DNA of 64,000 nt from Calidifontibacillus oryziterrae (GCF_000331575.1 NZ_ANOK01000005.1:62001-126000), one strand, 5' to 3'. Positions 38,674 to 48,476 are shown, counted from the first letter of the stretch. Notes: generated by a model not told the origin, from the sequence alone. Translations and numbers: made by a program.

Positions 38674-39888
38674 TTAAAAATTTCTTTTATGTATAATAAT
38701 ATATTCACTGTTCATTGAGCTTACAGGTTTTTGATGAACAACAGAAGTAACTTTGGGCGTTCTTTTTATAGGAATATCTCTCTGAGCTTGCTTAACGTTA
38801 CAAAAGTTCCGTCTTTCTAAAAAGGTCTTGGTTATATCTGTTAAGTTAATTTGTACTCTATCGACTGTACGATTTCCAAGAGTTAAAACAATGTATTTGT
38901 CAGTAACTCTACATAGTTCTTCAAGAAATTGAAAATAATCACTAAAGAAGCGAATCACTTTTCTATGCTTCGAAACTGAAATCCTATCTAAATACGGTTT
39001 AATTAGACTTTTCTCATATTCGTTTATATTTTCTTCGCTGTTTATTCCTCCCATACTGTTTGAATCAATAATGGAATAATTCTCCAATTCCCATCCTTCT
39101 AATTCTAAATCATTTTGGGGTATTGTGTATAGCGCAAGCATAGAAAACTGGCCATATGGAACAGTAGTTGCATTTTCTCCATACGGTGGAGATGTAATAG
39201 AAACATCGAAATTTTTATTATCAAAAGTTTTCATTTTTTTCAGCACATCACATTTATAAAGAATAAAGTTGTTGGATGAATGCATAAATTTATCTGCATT
39301 TTTTTCAATTGCGGCAATAAAATTTTCTGCAACTTTATTTTCAATTCTGGAAATCGCATCTGTATCTTTAATGTGTAGTTTATAAGTTGAGCTTCTTGTA
39401 TTACTATGCTTTCGAATAATATCACACAACATATACCAAAAAAACAATCTATTTTGATCATCTTTGATATGCATAATTGCTGAACGTATAACTTTTAGAG
39501 ATTCAAAAACATCTTTACGTAACCATTTATCCATATTAGGAAAGGAAAATGGATATATATATTTAGGGTCAGCAAGGTAACTTTTCAATTTTTCAATATC
39601 TTTGTATACATTAGCTTTAACTCCCTGAAGTTTAACTTTTGTTATTAAATTTGCAAGAGGGTTGATATCACATCCTACCAGATGTATATTGGGCGATATC
39701 TCCATAGCTTCATAAAGAGCCGTTCCTGAACCATGAAATGGATCAAAAACTGATAAAATATCATTTTCAAGAATTAACTCGTTTAGTATATTTTTTTGCA
39801 CAGGTGCAATCATAACTGCTGGATACAATACTGTTCCATGTATATCGCCACTTTTTTTATAGTCTTTAAAAGCGATATTATTTAACAT
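38674..39888 (-). CDS. DNA amino-methyltransferase with SPPY motif (island set B)
   Basis: 404 residues. The SAM-binding motif I is FDPFHGSGTALYEA (about 48-61), followed by GCDINPLANLI; the catalytic motif IV is ITSPPYGENATT (S233-Y236). SPPY is typical of N4-cytosine or N6-adenine methylases. The order motif I then motif IV, with about 180 residues of helical insert that may recognise the target, is like other phage-defence methylases. It follows the GHKL ATPase by 39 bp with its own AAAGGAGG. Together they look like a modification-linked defence unit. The target sequence and modified base are unknown. Confidence 0.88.
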   Translation of the reverse strand: MLNNIAFKDYKKSGDIHGTVLYPAVMIAPVQKNILNELILENDILSVFDPFHGSGTALYEAMEISPNIHLVGCDINPLANLITKVKLQGVKANVYKDIEKLKSYLADPKYIYPFSFPNMDKWLRKDVFESLKVIRSAIMHIKDDQNRLFFWYMLCDIIRKHSNTRSSTYKLHIKDTDAISRIENKVAENFIAAIEKNADKFMHSSNNFILYKCDVLKKMKTFDNKNFDVSITSPPYGENATTVPYGQFSMLALYTIPQNDLELEGWELENYSIIDSNSMGGINSEENINEYEKSLIKPYLDRISVSKHRKVIRFFSDYFQFLEELCRVTDKYIVLTLGNRTVDRVQINLTDITKTFLERRNFCNVKQAQRDIPIKRTPKVTSVVHQKPVSSMNSEYIIIHKRNF

Positions 39889-39927
39889 AAAGTACTCAAA
39901 CCTCCTTTTTCACAATTACAACCAACA

Positions 39928-42090
39928 TCAACTAATATTACTGTTATTAAGCATTTCATTTACGACTACGACAAAAACACCTAGAAGTTTTGCAAGTTGT
40001 ATAATATCACTTTCACTTATGTAAGCTCCAGATTTATGCGCCCCCAAGTGAGCTGTAGATATTCCTGACCTAAACCGTTGGGAATCCAACATATTTCCCA
40101 GGCTTTGAAAATCAATCTTTGTAGATTTGGAGATAGATTCTTTAAATGCTTTGTTACTTTTTATATAATCAACAACCTTCACAACTCGGTCTTCAAATGA
40201 ATGCACACCTCTAAAGAGGGTATTAAATTTACCGGACTTATTTATCGAATCAATACTTAAGTCAAATATTGCCCTTAATGAGCATGAAATTAGTTCTAAA
40301 TATTCTCTATGATTCAAACTGTTGATTTGCTTAATAAGTTTATCAACATAGTTATTATAGCTAATAGTATAACTTTTGTGTGAAGGTAATGAAATAAGCA
40401 ATCTTTCTCCACTTTTGCCAGCTATCGCTGATTCTGGACGATAGAATATAAATTGAAGAGTTTTCACTACTAACCCAGTTCTAGGATCTAAGTAGGTATA
40501 TTCAATATATTTTTCACATGGCTCTATGACGCTTGATAATATGCCTCCTTCAACTTTACTTCCATCTTTTTTAATAATTAACAAGTTTTTATCAACCATA
40601 ATTCCATTACTATCGTAAACTGAAGCTATATAATTTTTTAAATCAACCTGACCTGTAGGAACAGAAATTTTCACACTGCTACAATTAAAATTAATAACTG
40701 CAGGAATGAGTGAATTATTTCCCTTAGGATTATCCGGTGGATGATTGTCATCCTGGGTATGCTTTTCTTCTTTACCAGTTACTGTACTAGATCCATTTTG
40801 AGAAGTCGCAGCCTTTGGTCTTATATTTATTATTTTTTCCTTTCCGAATAATGAATAACTAACTTTGTCACCTTTACAATTTATGACAACGTTTGATCTA
40901 AAAGCAAAATCGCTCTTAACGTATTTTCTAAATTTTTCACTATCGGCAATGTCATTACACTCTGGGGGTAATGCTGATAACGTTAATATATTAAAATCCA
41001 TAAGATATTTTTTGTTTTGTGATCCAATCACCTGGATTTGTTTATTTACATCAGATAAAAAAACCCTTATAGAATCAGTTAATTCATTCTGTAAAAACTG
41101 AGTTCTATCCGAATTAAAATTTATCAAGGAATCATCACTAACAATCCTCACAAAACCGATCATCTGGTTTAATACCTGCGTAGTTTTAATGTTTTTCATT
41201 ATATTTGGATCAAACAAATCATAATTATTAAATAAATTCGCATTAACATAAATCAAAGGAGTTAAATCATCTTGAGGATTATAAAATAGCTGATCCACCT
41301 TCGCTTTTCCATATGGTGGAAACTGGAAGATAACTAATTCTATGTTTAATTTATATGATTTTGAGTTAAATAAAAAATCTTCCGAGAGTATCTCACTATT
41401 ATTATAGAAAAACTTAATTTTTTGCTTATCACTATCATATGTTACATAATATAGTTGGTGCTCTTTAGCATTACTAGTTAATGGGAGAGTATCGCAGCTT
41501 GTATATTTCATTCCATTGATATGCAATTCTATTATAAAATTCTTATCATCAAATGCGTTCAGGACTTTTTTATAATTTTTCTCGATGGTAAAATAGCTTT
41601 CTAACGAACTAGCATTATATTCATCTAGTAAAATTGTTATAGATGTACCTTTATCAATAGTGTTATTTTCGGTTATTTCAATTTCAAATTGTGAGATATC
41701 ACTAGCTTCAAGAAGGGAATTATAATTCACTTTAAAAATAAGTCCGTTCTTCTTTCGTGTTTTCCATTCTACATGTCTGCCAAATTTGAAAACAGATAAA
41801 AATCCTAATCCTTTAGACCCTTGAGTGTATCTTCCGTACTTATTGATCTGGCCATATTTTTTTGTACTATTTGAAATATGAAAAAGAGTATCAATATCGT
41901 TTTTATCCATACCAGAACCGTCATCAATTATCTGTAGTGTTTTTTGTGATGAGTCTAGAATAACGGTAACCTTTGAAGCACCCGCATCATATGAGTTTTT
42001 TAGCAATTCATTAAGTGCGATTATATTTGACGGTATTTTTTCAGACAACTCACTAATGATATTCCCACTAACAGTTATTTTAGAATTCAT
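39928..42090 (-). CDS. GHKL/MORC-like ATPase (island set B)
   Basis: 720 residues. The N-terminal HSP90/MutL/MORC-type ATPase domain shows the N motif ALNELLKNSYDAGA (about 25-38), the DDGSGMDKND motif (56-65) and the lid GSKGLGFLSVFKFG (91-104). A transducer-like middle region follows, then a polar linker (about 430-455, KEEKHTQDDNHPPDNPKGNN), a beta-sandwich-like part and a helical C-terminal domain (HLGAHKSGAYISESDIIQLA). MORC-like ATPases next to methylases are known from prokaryotic conflict systems, where they are thought to form DNA-clamping switches. No nuclease domain is recognisable. GGAGG precedes the ATG. Confidence 0.85.
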   Translation of the reverse strand: MNSKITVSGNIISELSEKIPSNIIALNELLKNSYDAGASKVTVILDSSQKTLQIIDDGSGMDKNDIDTLFHISNSTKKYGQINKYGRYTQGSKGLGFLSVFKFGRHVEWKTRKKNGLIFKVNYNSLLEASDISQFEIEITENNTIDKGTSITILLDEYNASSLESYFTIEKNYKKVLNAFDDKNFIIELHINGMKYTSCDTLPLTSNAKEHQLYYVTYDSDKQKIKFFYNNSEILSEDFLFNSKSYKLNIELVIFQFPPYGKAKVDQLFYNPQDDLTPLIYVNANLFNNYDLFDPNIMKNIKTTQVLNQMIGFVRIVSDDSLINFNSDRTQFLQNELTDSIRVFLSDVNKQIQVIGSQNKKYLMDFNILTLSALPPECNDIADSEKFRKYVKSDFAFRSNVVINCKGDKVSYSLFGKEKIINIRPKAATSQNGSSTVTGKEEKHTQDDNHPPDNPKGNNSLIPAVINFNCSSVKISVPTGQVDLKNYIASVYDSNGIMVDKNLLIIKKDGSKVEGGILSSVIEPCEKYIEYTYLDPRTGLVVKTLQFIFYRPESAIAGKSGERLLISLPSHKSYTISYNNYVDKLIKQINSLNHREYLELISCSLRAIFDLSIDSINKSGKFNTLFRGVHSFEDRVVKVVDYIKSNKAFKESISKSTKIDFQSLGNMLDSQRFRSGISTAHLGAHKSGAYISESDIIQLAKLLGVFVVVVNEMLNNSNIS

Positions 42091-42143
42091 ACTTATCCTC
42101 CTATCCTCGTAAAGATATCAAAAAATTAAACACTTGATGATTT

Positions 42144-42377
42144 CTAAGTTTTTAAATATCTCTGTTGTCCCGAAGATGACTTGTGTATTCCTTTAACATT
42201 AGCATTTGATGTATTAACATAATTCAAAAATAATGTACCCAGCAAAAGACGTTGGCTCCGAGAAATACGGTTCCATTCGTAGCCTTTAAATAAATCTCGT
42301 ACAAGGAAAACTTCCCCTTTGTTCAGATTTTCCGTCTCCTTAATTGCAGTATTTAAAAGATAATTCACATCTGGCAT
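42144..42377 (-). CDS. DUF1413-like small protein, first gene of set B
   Basis: 77 residues from the ATG at 42377 (GGAGGG 6 nt upstream). The core GEVFLVRDLFKGYEWNRISR followed by QRLLLGTLFLNYV and SSGQQRYLK matches, from memory, small proteins annotated DUF1413, which are common beside restriction-modification and toxin-like genes. It may be a winged-helix type regulator. It has a strong promoter and a possible operator in front, so it could control set B. Confidence 0.65.
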   Translation of the reverse strand: MPDVNYLLNTAIKETENLNKGEVFLVRDLFKGYEWNRISRSQRLLLGTLFLNYVNTSNANVKGIHKSSSGQQRYLKT

Positions 42378-42404
42378 CAATAACCCTCCGTAAATATCGA
42401 TGTA

Positions 42405-42452
42405 AACAACGTTATTGATATGATTATATCACTTGAATGAAATTATTTCCAA
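42405..42452 (-). promoter_or_regulatory. Promoter and possible operator of island set B
   Basis: On the minus strand -35 TTGGAA (42447-42452) and -10 TATAAT (42423-42428) are 18 bp apart. A palindrome-like AATAACGTTGTT (42405-42416) lies at the expected transcription start, a good place for repression by the first gene product. Confidence 0.7.
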
Positions 42453-42471
42453 TAAAATTACAAAATTCTAT

Positions 42472-42508
42472 ATAAAAAGAGAATGCCGTCAAAAAACCGA
42501 CATTCTCT
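42472..42508 (-). terminator. Terminator of rlmD, lying inside the island
   Basis: AGAGAATG (42478-42485) pairs with CATTCTCT (42501-42508); T run follows on the minus strand. Because it is on the island side of the junction, the island supplied both a new end and a terminator for the gene it entered. Confidence 0.75.
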
Positions 42509-42714
42509 CATTATTGCCCAGTCTCAAATTACCCCACACTGCGTAATATAGACATGTCTAAACACTCTACTCAATCCACTGAGTAAACATGTCTACACAC
42601 TCGAGGTCTAACACTACGGAAACTTCAATTTTATTTTTCAAAACCTTATTTCTGAAATCTTCGCCATCCGTTGTGAATGTAGCGAATTTCGCAAAGTGCT
42701 GAAAATCAGTATTT

Positions 42715-44220
42715 CTAGGTATCTTTCCTTTGCATTCCTATTACGCACTCCACATGGCTCGTATGGGGGAACATATCCACTGGCTGAATGTAGTTCACTT
42801 TGTATACTTTGCTTAGAAATTGAATATCTTTTGCTAACGTTGATGGATTGCAAGATACATATACCATTCGTTTTGGCTTTAGCCTTAAAACTGTTTCGAG
42901 GAATTTTTGATCACAGCCTGTCCGCGGTGGATCCACAATGATCACATCTGGCTTCCAGCCTTCTTTTTCCCATTTAGGTAACCAATATTCGGCTTTCCCA
43001 ACTACATAGGTAGCATTTTCGATATGATGTCTTGCTGCGTTTTCACGTGCATCTTCAATTGATTCTCCAATTGTATCCATTCCACGTATTTCGGCAGCAC
43101 CTTTTGCTAACCAAAGTCCAATTGTTCCAACACCGCAGTAAGCATCAACAATTTTCTCGCACCCCGTTAATCCAGCTGCTTTTTTCACTTCATCATAAAG
43201 CTTTACAGTTTGAATCGGATTCAATTGAAAAAATGCTCTTGCCGAAAGTTCGAATGAAAAATCACCTAATGTTTCTTGTATGACCTCCTCACCTTCAAGA
43301 TGAATCGTTTCATTGCCGAACACCAGTGATGTTTTTTCACCGTTAATGTTTTGAATGATAGAATGCACATCTGGTAACCGTTTTTTTATTTCCGCAATTA
43401 ATTTATCCATTTTCGGTAGCTCGCGTTTTGCAGTCACTAAAACAAGTTGAATTTGTCCAGATTGGAATCCAACTCTAGTTACAATCGTTCGCACTAGGCC
43501 TGTCCGTTTCCGTTCATTATATATAGGAATATTCAATTCCTCTAATATTTGTTTAACTACTTGTGTTGTCTTATTTGTGCTCGGATGTTGAATCATACAG
43601 TTGGAAATATCAACTAGCTTATGAGAATTAATACCATATAACCCTGCTAATACTTTTCGATCATTTCTACCAACCTGAAGTTGACTTTTATTACGATAGC
43701 CCCAAGGATGTTCCATTCCAATCGTCTCTCTTATATCAAGGTCTTCGATTTTAAATTTTGTATGCCGTTCAAATGCTTGTACTACAATATCCCATTTTTC
43801 ACGTAATTGCTCGCGATAATCTAAATGCTGTAACTGACAGCCACCGCACTCTTCATAAACCGGGCATGGTGGCGCAACACGATGTGGGGATTTTTCACGG
43901 ATTTTTTTTATTTTCGCTTCTGTAAAATTGTTATTCACCTTTGTGGCTTCCGCAACAATTACCTCGCCAGGCAATGCTCCCGGTACAAATACTGCTTGTT
44001 TTTTAAAAAAACCGACACCTTCACCGTTGATGCCAAGTCGTTTTATTGTCAGCGGGAATTGTTGGCCTACCTGCAATTGTGCTTGTTTTTGTTCATTTGG
44101 AATTGGTGGCTTTTGTTTCCTATCAATTATCGAATCTTGACTTTTTCGCTTTGATAACGATGAAATTTGATTACTATTTTTTATTTGGTCACGACTTTTT
44201 CCCGGCTTCTGCTTTGCCAT
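42715..44220 (-). CDS. rlmD: 23S rRNA (uracil-C5)-methyltransferase RlmD
   Basis: 501 residues from the ATG at 44220 (GGAG 8 nt upstream). A basic N-terminus ([15 protein letters not shown]) precedes a TRAM domain (about 50-110), the iron-sulfur Cys cluster [17 protein letters not shown], and the methylase domain with [17 protein letters not shown] (SAM), DPPRTGCD and the catalytic nucleophile in [13 protein letters not shown]. It methylates uridine in 23S rRNA using SAM. The last nine residues (VIGMQRKDT) come from the island; the gene's old ending is at 27045. Everything catalytic is kept, so function should be intact. Assignment to RlmD rather than RlmCD is by general likeness. Confidence 0.93.
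   Translation of the reverse strand: MAKQKPGKSRDQIKNSNQISSLSKRKSQDSIIDRKQKPPIPNEQKQAQLQVGQQFPLTIKRLGINGEGVGFFKKQAVFVPGALPGEVIVAEATKVNNNFTEAKIKKIREKSPHRVAPPCPVYEECGGCQLQHLDYREQLREKWDIVVQAFERHTKFKIEDLDIRETIGMEHPWGYRNKSQLQVGRNDRKVLAGLYGINSHKLVDISNCMIQHPSTNKTTQVVKQILEELNIPIYNERKRTGLVRTIVTRVGFQSGQIQLVLVTAKRELPKMDKLIAEIKKRLPDVHSIIQNINGEKTSLVFGNETIHLEGEEVIQETLGDFSFELSARAFFQLNPIQTVKLYDEVKKAAGLTGCEKIVDAYCGVGTIGLWLAKGAAEIRGMDTIGESIEDARENAARHHIENATYVVGKAEYWLPKWEKEGWKPDVIIVDPPRTGCDQKFLETVLRLKPKRMVYVSCNPSTLAKDIQFLSKVYKVNYIQPVDMFPHTSHVECVIGMQRKDT
42745..42761. other. attachment site (right), inside rlmD
   Basis: Exact copy of the 17-mer at 27069-27085. It encodes the SHVEC part of RlmD on the minus strand. 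Confidence 0.82.
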
Positions 44221-44424
44221 ATTAATTACTCCATTCATTTTTCTAGTTGTTTCTATTATAGGGTTATATTTTATGTGCAGGCAAATTTACTATGTAATGA
44301 GGAATATTTTTTGCTGGCAAAGGAAATAACCAGCTAACATTTTGAACTACACCGCTAGTTGTTACTTGCGAATCTAACAATCGGGTGTAGTTCATTATTG
44401 CTGGTTTTTTCCTCTTTTACATAT

Positions 44425-45339
44425 TTATTTAAAATACTGTTGATATAGCAATGGTTTTGGAATACTACGTTCAAACATTAAATCATCTAAGCTTTTAAAA
44501 GTATATCCTTCCTTCCGCAAATCATCAATCACATTGGAAAGTGCTTTTGCATTGTCTTCAGATACAGCGTGTAGCAAAATAATTGCTCCAGGATGTATTT
44601 GTTTCATTATATTATCATACGCATACCTCCAACCTTTTTGGCGATCGGTATACCAATCTATATAAGCAAGTGACCAAAAAACATTTACATACCCTAGCTG
44701 TTGTGAGAGCTTCAGGGTTCGCTCACTGTATATCCCCCTTGGTGGTCGAAGATACATCATGTCCGTTCGCCCAGTTTGTCTTTCATATTCTTCTTTTATA
44801 AGATTTAACTCTTTGGCCAGGCGTGTATCACTCACTTGTGTTAAATCAGGATGATGCCACGAATGATTACCAATAATATGTCCCTCATCAACCATTCTTT
44901 TAATTAAATCTTCATTTTTAGTAAGGTAATGTCCTGTAACAAAAAACGCTGCTGGCACGTCTTTCTTTTTTAATACATCTAAAATTTCCTCAGTATAACC
45001 ATTTTCATAGCCATTATCAAAAGTTAAATATATATCTTTTTTCGTTGTGTCACCTAAATAAAAGGATCCGTATTTTTGAAGATTATTGTTATGGACAGCA
45101 CCGGCATCTGGCGGCTCGTGATTAACTGACCTTTTCAAGCCCCAGTGTAGCGACTTATTTGAAATAGGTTCAGCTTGCGTAATAGCTCCGTTAACTACAA
45201 ACAATACTACTATTAATAGAAGTTGAATAAGGTTTCTTGTACGCTTACTTTGTGTGCCCTTATTATGTGTGCCCTTATTATGTGTGCCTTTATTATGTGT
45301 ACCTTTATTATGTGTACTCGTATGTCGTGCACCCTTCAT
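44425..45339 (-). CDS. pdaA: PdaA-like polysaccharide deacetylase
   Basis: 304 residues from the ATG at 45339, chosen because GGGAGG lies 9 nt upstream. A basic N-terminus with the pentapeptide THNKG repeated four times precedes a signal anchor (NLIQLLLIVVLFVVNGAI). The NodB-type deacetylase domain shows IYLTFDNGYENGYT (the metal Asp pair region), GNHSWHHPDLTQ (metal His residues), LRPPRGIYSE and LLHAVSEDNA. The family de-N-acetylates muramic acid so that muramic delta-lactam of spore cortex can form. The function as PdaA is by strong likeness. Expression is probably single-gene; a stem (44343-44394) lies after the stop. Confidence 0.88.
   Translation of the reverse strand: MKGARHTSTHNKGTHNKGTHNKGTHNKGTQSKRTRNLIQLLLIVVLFVVNGAITQAEPISNKSLHWGLKRSVNHEPPDAGAVHNNNLQKYGSFYLGDTTKKDIYLTFDNGYENGYTEEILDVLKKKDVPAAFFVTGHYLTKNEDLIKRMVDEGHIIGNHSWHHPDLTQVSDTRLAKELNLIKEEYERQTGRTDMMYLRPPRGIYSERTLKLSQQLGYVNVFWSLAYIDWYTDRQKGWRYAYDNIMKQIHPGAIILLHAVSEDNAKALSNVIDDLRKEGYTFKSLDDLMFERSIPKPLLYQQYFK
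45251..45315. repeat. pdaA: 15-bp tandem repeat coding THNKG, inside the pdaA-like gene
   Basis: Four in-frame copies of a 15-mer (TGTGTGCCCTTATTA on the plus strand), with small changes in the later ones. Variable copy number would change only the cytoplasmic N-terminal tail. Confidence 0.85.
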
Positions 45340-45504
45340 TAGCAATGGCCTCCCTTTTTGGCAGTCTTTATAAATAGCTTTTGAAGGTTGGCTAAATTCA
45401 TACGAAACATGTTTTACCAAACCCTGTATTTTGACACAAGCAATGGACTTTAAACGTACAATTCAATTTTTCCCATTTTATTCTTAAAATTTAATTCAAT
45501 ATTC

Positions 45505-46075
45505 ATGAGCACTATTCAGATTCCATGTTCTACTCATAAAATCTGAAATTTACTCCAAATTCAGAGTTCTACTCACGAAATCAGGTACTTTACTCGCGGA
45601 ATCGAGTGCTTTTCTCGCAGAATCGAGAGCTTTTCTCGCAGAATCGAGTACTTTACTCGCGAAATCGGGTACTTTACTCGCGAAATCGAGTGCTTTACTC
45701 GCGGAATCGAGTGCTTTTCTCACGGAATGGAGTACTTTTCTCGCGGAATCGAGTGCTTTTCTCGCGGAATCGAGTGCTTTTCTCGCGGAATCGAGTGCTT
45801 AACTCGCGAAATCGAGTACTTTACTCACAGAATCGAATGCTTTTCTCGCAGAATCGAGTACTTTACTCGCGAAATCGAGTACTTTACTCACAGAATCGAG
45901 TACTTTTCTCACGGAATGGAGTACTTTTCTCACGGAATGGATACTTTACCCACATAATTCGGTGATTTACCCACGAATCCTAACAGATTACCCATATAAA
46001 TCTGAACTTTACCCATGAAACCCAGCAAAATACCCATATAAATCTGAAATTTACCCACGAACTCGAGAATCACAA
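45505..46075. repeat. Array of about twenty 21-bp palindromic units
   Basis: Between about 45540 and 45950 a 21-bp unit of the form CGAGTGCTTTTCTCGCGGAAT repeats without spacers, with substitutions but almost no length change. Each unit contains ACTCG-CGAAAT-CGAGT, an inverted repeat. Flanks (45505-45540, 45950-46075) hold more degenerate units with ACCCAC or ACCCAT in place of ACTCGC. The period is a multiple of three, so both strands give long open frames of repeated heptapeptides, but there is no credible start site. Confidence 0.9.
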
Positions 46076-46189
46076 CTAGAAAAGTCCAAAACAAAAGGGA
46101 GTTACCCATTCCCCAATGAGTACTCCCCGTTAAAATATCCTAAAATCCTGTTGAATCGGTGCCAATTATTGACCACGGCCAAGTCTAAA

Positions 46190-46390
46190 TCCTAAACCAA
46201 ATCTAGGGCCAAATTCCAAATTCAAATCGAAAACCAAATCAAAATCCAAGGTCAAATTCAAATAAAAGCCCCAGACCAAGTCCATATACAATTCAAATTT
46301 AAAGGCCAAATTCAAATTTCAATGTCAAAGAAAAATCCAGATTCAAATTCAATTTCAAGTCCAATTTCAGGCCCTAATCCAAACCCTATA
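46190..46390. other. Low-complexity CAAATTCAAA-rich stretch
   Basis: About 200 bp composed of short CAAATTC, CCAAATC and CAATTTC words with no strict period, between the repeat array and the fumarase stop codon. No gene seen. Confidence 0.7.
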
Positions 46391-46391
46391 T

Positions 46392-47936
46392 TTAGTTAAA
46401 TACTTTATCCTTAAATTGTGCTAATTTCTCAAGTGATGATTTTTCCACATCTTGATGTAGGCTATTGCCATGTGAATCCATTGTTACAACAGCTTTGAAG
46501 TTTTTAACCTTTAAATGCCACATTGCTTCTGGAATACCAAACTCCATTAAGTCTACACCTTCGACAGCTTCAATACATTCTGCATAGTATTGGGCAGCAC
46601 CGCCAATTGCATTTAAATATACGCCGCCATGCTCTTGTAAAGCTTTTAACGTTTTTGGTCCCATACCGCCTTTCCCCATTACTGCGCGGATACCAAATTT
46701 TTTCATAATATCCCCTTGGTATGGCTCCTCACGAATACTAGTTGTTGGACCAGCAGCTTTCACATGCCAAACACCTTCAGAATCCTTTAACATAACCGGA
46801 CCACAATGGTATACAATTTGGCCATTTAAATCAACTGGTGCGTCATGCTCCATTAAATGATGGTGAATGGCATCGCGACCTGTGTACATTCTACCATTAA
46901 TTGAAACAACATCGCCTACTTTTAATGAACGAATCTGTTCTTCAGTAATAGGTGCTTCTAATACAACCTCACGAGTTTCGTCACTAGTACCACCAGCCTT
47001 AGCAGCTTCCTGTTGCAACTTAACAAAGTCAACATCGTCTCCTTCAGTGTAATGCCATTCTGTAATTGCACCCGTTTGCGGATCAAGCTTCACACCTTGT
47101 CGACGGAACGCCCAGCAATTATAAGCAACTGATACATAGAAGCTTGCTGGGATGCGGTTTGAAACCCCAATCTTGCAACCTAGTAAAGTTGTTTCGCCGC
47201 CAAATCCCATTGTACCAATTCCTAATTTATTTGCATTTTCCATTACATACTCTTCTAATTTACGTAAATCTTCATTAGGATTTACATCATCACAATTTCT
47301 AAAAAGTTGGTTCTTTGCAAGCTCATATCCAGATGTACGGTCCCCACCGATTCCAACACCAATAAAACCAGCTGAACATCCTTGTCCTTGTGCTTGATAA
47401 ACAGAATGCATAATGCACTTACGAATACCGTCTAAATCACGACCAGCACGGCCTAATCCTTCTATCTCACAAGGTAAACTGTATTGAATATTTTTATTCT
47501 CACAGCCGCCACCTTTTAAAATAAGCTTGACATCTATATAATCATTTTCCCATTGCTCATATTTGATGACAGGTGTACCTTCACCAAGATTGTCACCGCT
47601 GTTAGCACCAGTTATGGAATCAACTGAGTTGGGACGAAGCTTACCATTTTTAGTTGCTTCCGCAATAGCTTTTCGAATAGCAGCTTTAATTTCTAATTGA
47701 TTTACACCAATCGGAGTTTTGACAACAAATGTTGGCAACCCAGTGTCCTGGCAGATCGGCGATACATTTGTATCAGCCATAATAATATTGTTAGTAATTG
47801 TGTCTAAAGACATTGCTGCTCTTGTCCCTGCACTTTCACTCAATTTTGCTTTTAAAATTGCGCGTTTTGCATCCTTCGGTAGCTTTGTGGATGTTTCAAC
47901 TACCAGCTCGTACATACTTTCATACAATTTTTCCAT
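46392..47936 (-). CDS. fumA: Class I (iron-sulfur) fumarate hydratase
   Basis: 514 residues, usual for the fused-type class I enzyme that interconverts fumarate and malate in the citric acid cycle. Iron-sulfur ligands are expected in SPICQDTGLPTF, KGGGCENKN and GQGCSAGFIGVGIGGDR. The C-terminal domain has VGDVVSINGRMYTGRDA and the end block FKAVVTMDSHGNSLH. AAAGGGG lies before the ATG. It is oxygen-sensitive in other species, unlike the more common class II FumC. A -10 like TATAAT lies at 48089-48094. Confidence 0.95.
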   Translation of the reverse strand: MEKLYESMYELVVETSTKLPKDAKRAILKAKLSESAGTRAAMSLDTITNNIIMADTNVSPICQDTGLPTFVVKTPIGVNQLEIKAAIRKAIAEATKNGKLRPNSVDSITGANSGDNLGEGTPVIKYEQWENDYIDVKLILKGGGCENKNIQYSLPCEIEGLGRAGRDLDGIRKCIMHSVYQAQGQGCSAGFIGVGIGGDRTSGYELAKNQLFRNCDDVNPNEDLRKLEEYVMENANKLGIGTMGFGGETTLLGCKIGVSNRIPASFYVSVAYNCWAFRRQGVKLDPQTGAITEWHYTEGDDVDFVKLQQEAAKAGGTSDETREVVLEAPITEEQIRSLKVGDVVSINGRMYTGRDAIHHHLMEHDAPVDLNGQIVYHCGPVMLKDSEGVWHVKAAGPTTSIREEPYQGDIMKKFGIRAVMGKGGMGPKTLKALQEHGGVYLNAIGGAAQYYAECIEAVEGVDLMEFGIPEAMWHLKVKNFKAVVTMDSHGNSLHQDVEKSSLEKLAQFKDKVFN

Positions 47937-48293
47937 TACTAAATACCCCTTTCCCCTCTGCTCCTATTTATTTGGCTAATGCTATTCCACCAAGCAAAAA
48001 AGTAGAAATTTTTATCCTATCGGAAGTAAACAGCATTAATTCTGATAGTATAAAAATTCCGAATTCATTTAAAATACTACCACACCCTATTATAATCCTT
48101 GTCACTTTTTTACGAAAGTAGACCAATCAAAAATCTTATAAAACAAATGATTTGAACAACATCTTATTAGCTTTACCTACATTGAATATTCATAAGAATT
48201 AGTCCCTGAAGATTCCTACGTAAAGATGCTATTAAAAAATTCTATCATCAAATGTTACCGATCTTGATAATTTAAGCTAACCTAAAGTAAATA
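47937..48293. other. Intergenic region, fumarase promoter side
   Basis: About 360 bp, AT-rich. Apart from the TATAAT (48089-48094, minus strand) that could serve fumarase I see nothing supported here. Confidence 0.5.
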
Positions 48294-48476
48294 TTACCAA
48301 TCTGGTCTAAATTGGTTAATTTTATCTTGAATATCATCAACCATTTGTAATAGCTTATCAATATCTTCTACATCCGCTTCCTCAGGTTCAATCGATTCCA
48401 AAACCTTTAGGAGAAGATTCATACGATTAGTTAACCATTCAATTTGTGACTTTTTATCGTGAATTGCTTTAGACAT
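48294..48476 (-). CDS. SE1561-family small protein
   Basis: 60 residues, acidic and helical: a basic start MSKAIHDKKSQIEWLTNRMN, then EPEEADVEDIDKLLQMVDDI. It looks like the SE1561 family of short uncharacterised proteins of Bacillales. AAGGGAG lies 8 nt before the ATG. Single gene; function unknown. Confidence 0.75.
   Translation of the reverse strand: MSKAIHDKKSQIEWLTNRMNLLLKVLESIEPEEADVEDIDKLLQMVDDIQDKINQFRPDW

Larger units (their letters stand above)
27069..42761. mobile_element. 15.7-kb genomic island inserted in the 3' end of rlmD
   Basis: Direct 17-bp repeats (27069-27085 and 42745-42761) lie in the same orientation at its ends. The intact rlmD on the right has gained a new C-terminus after SHVEC (VIGMQRKDT), and the old one (MVLMSRK) is left behind on the left. 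The island contains two minus-strand gene sets, several decayed genes, one complete IS1634-family element and fragments of IS66, IS21 and ISL3 elements. No tyrosine or serine recombinase is visible, nor relaxase or conjugation genes; the integrase was probably lost where the IS fragments now lie. Confidence 0.8.

Noticed and set aside
45606-45965. Open frame of repeated heptapeptides (LFSRNRV type) on the plus strand
   Set aside because: It exists only because the 21-bp repeat unit is a multiple of three and has no stop; other frames are open as well and no ribosome site is present.
45505-46075. CRISPR-like array
   Set aside because: Units are contiguous with no unique spacers and no cas genes are nearby.
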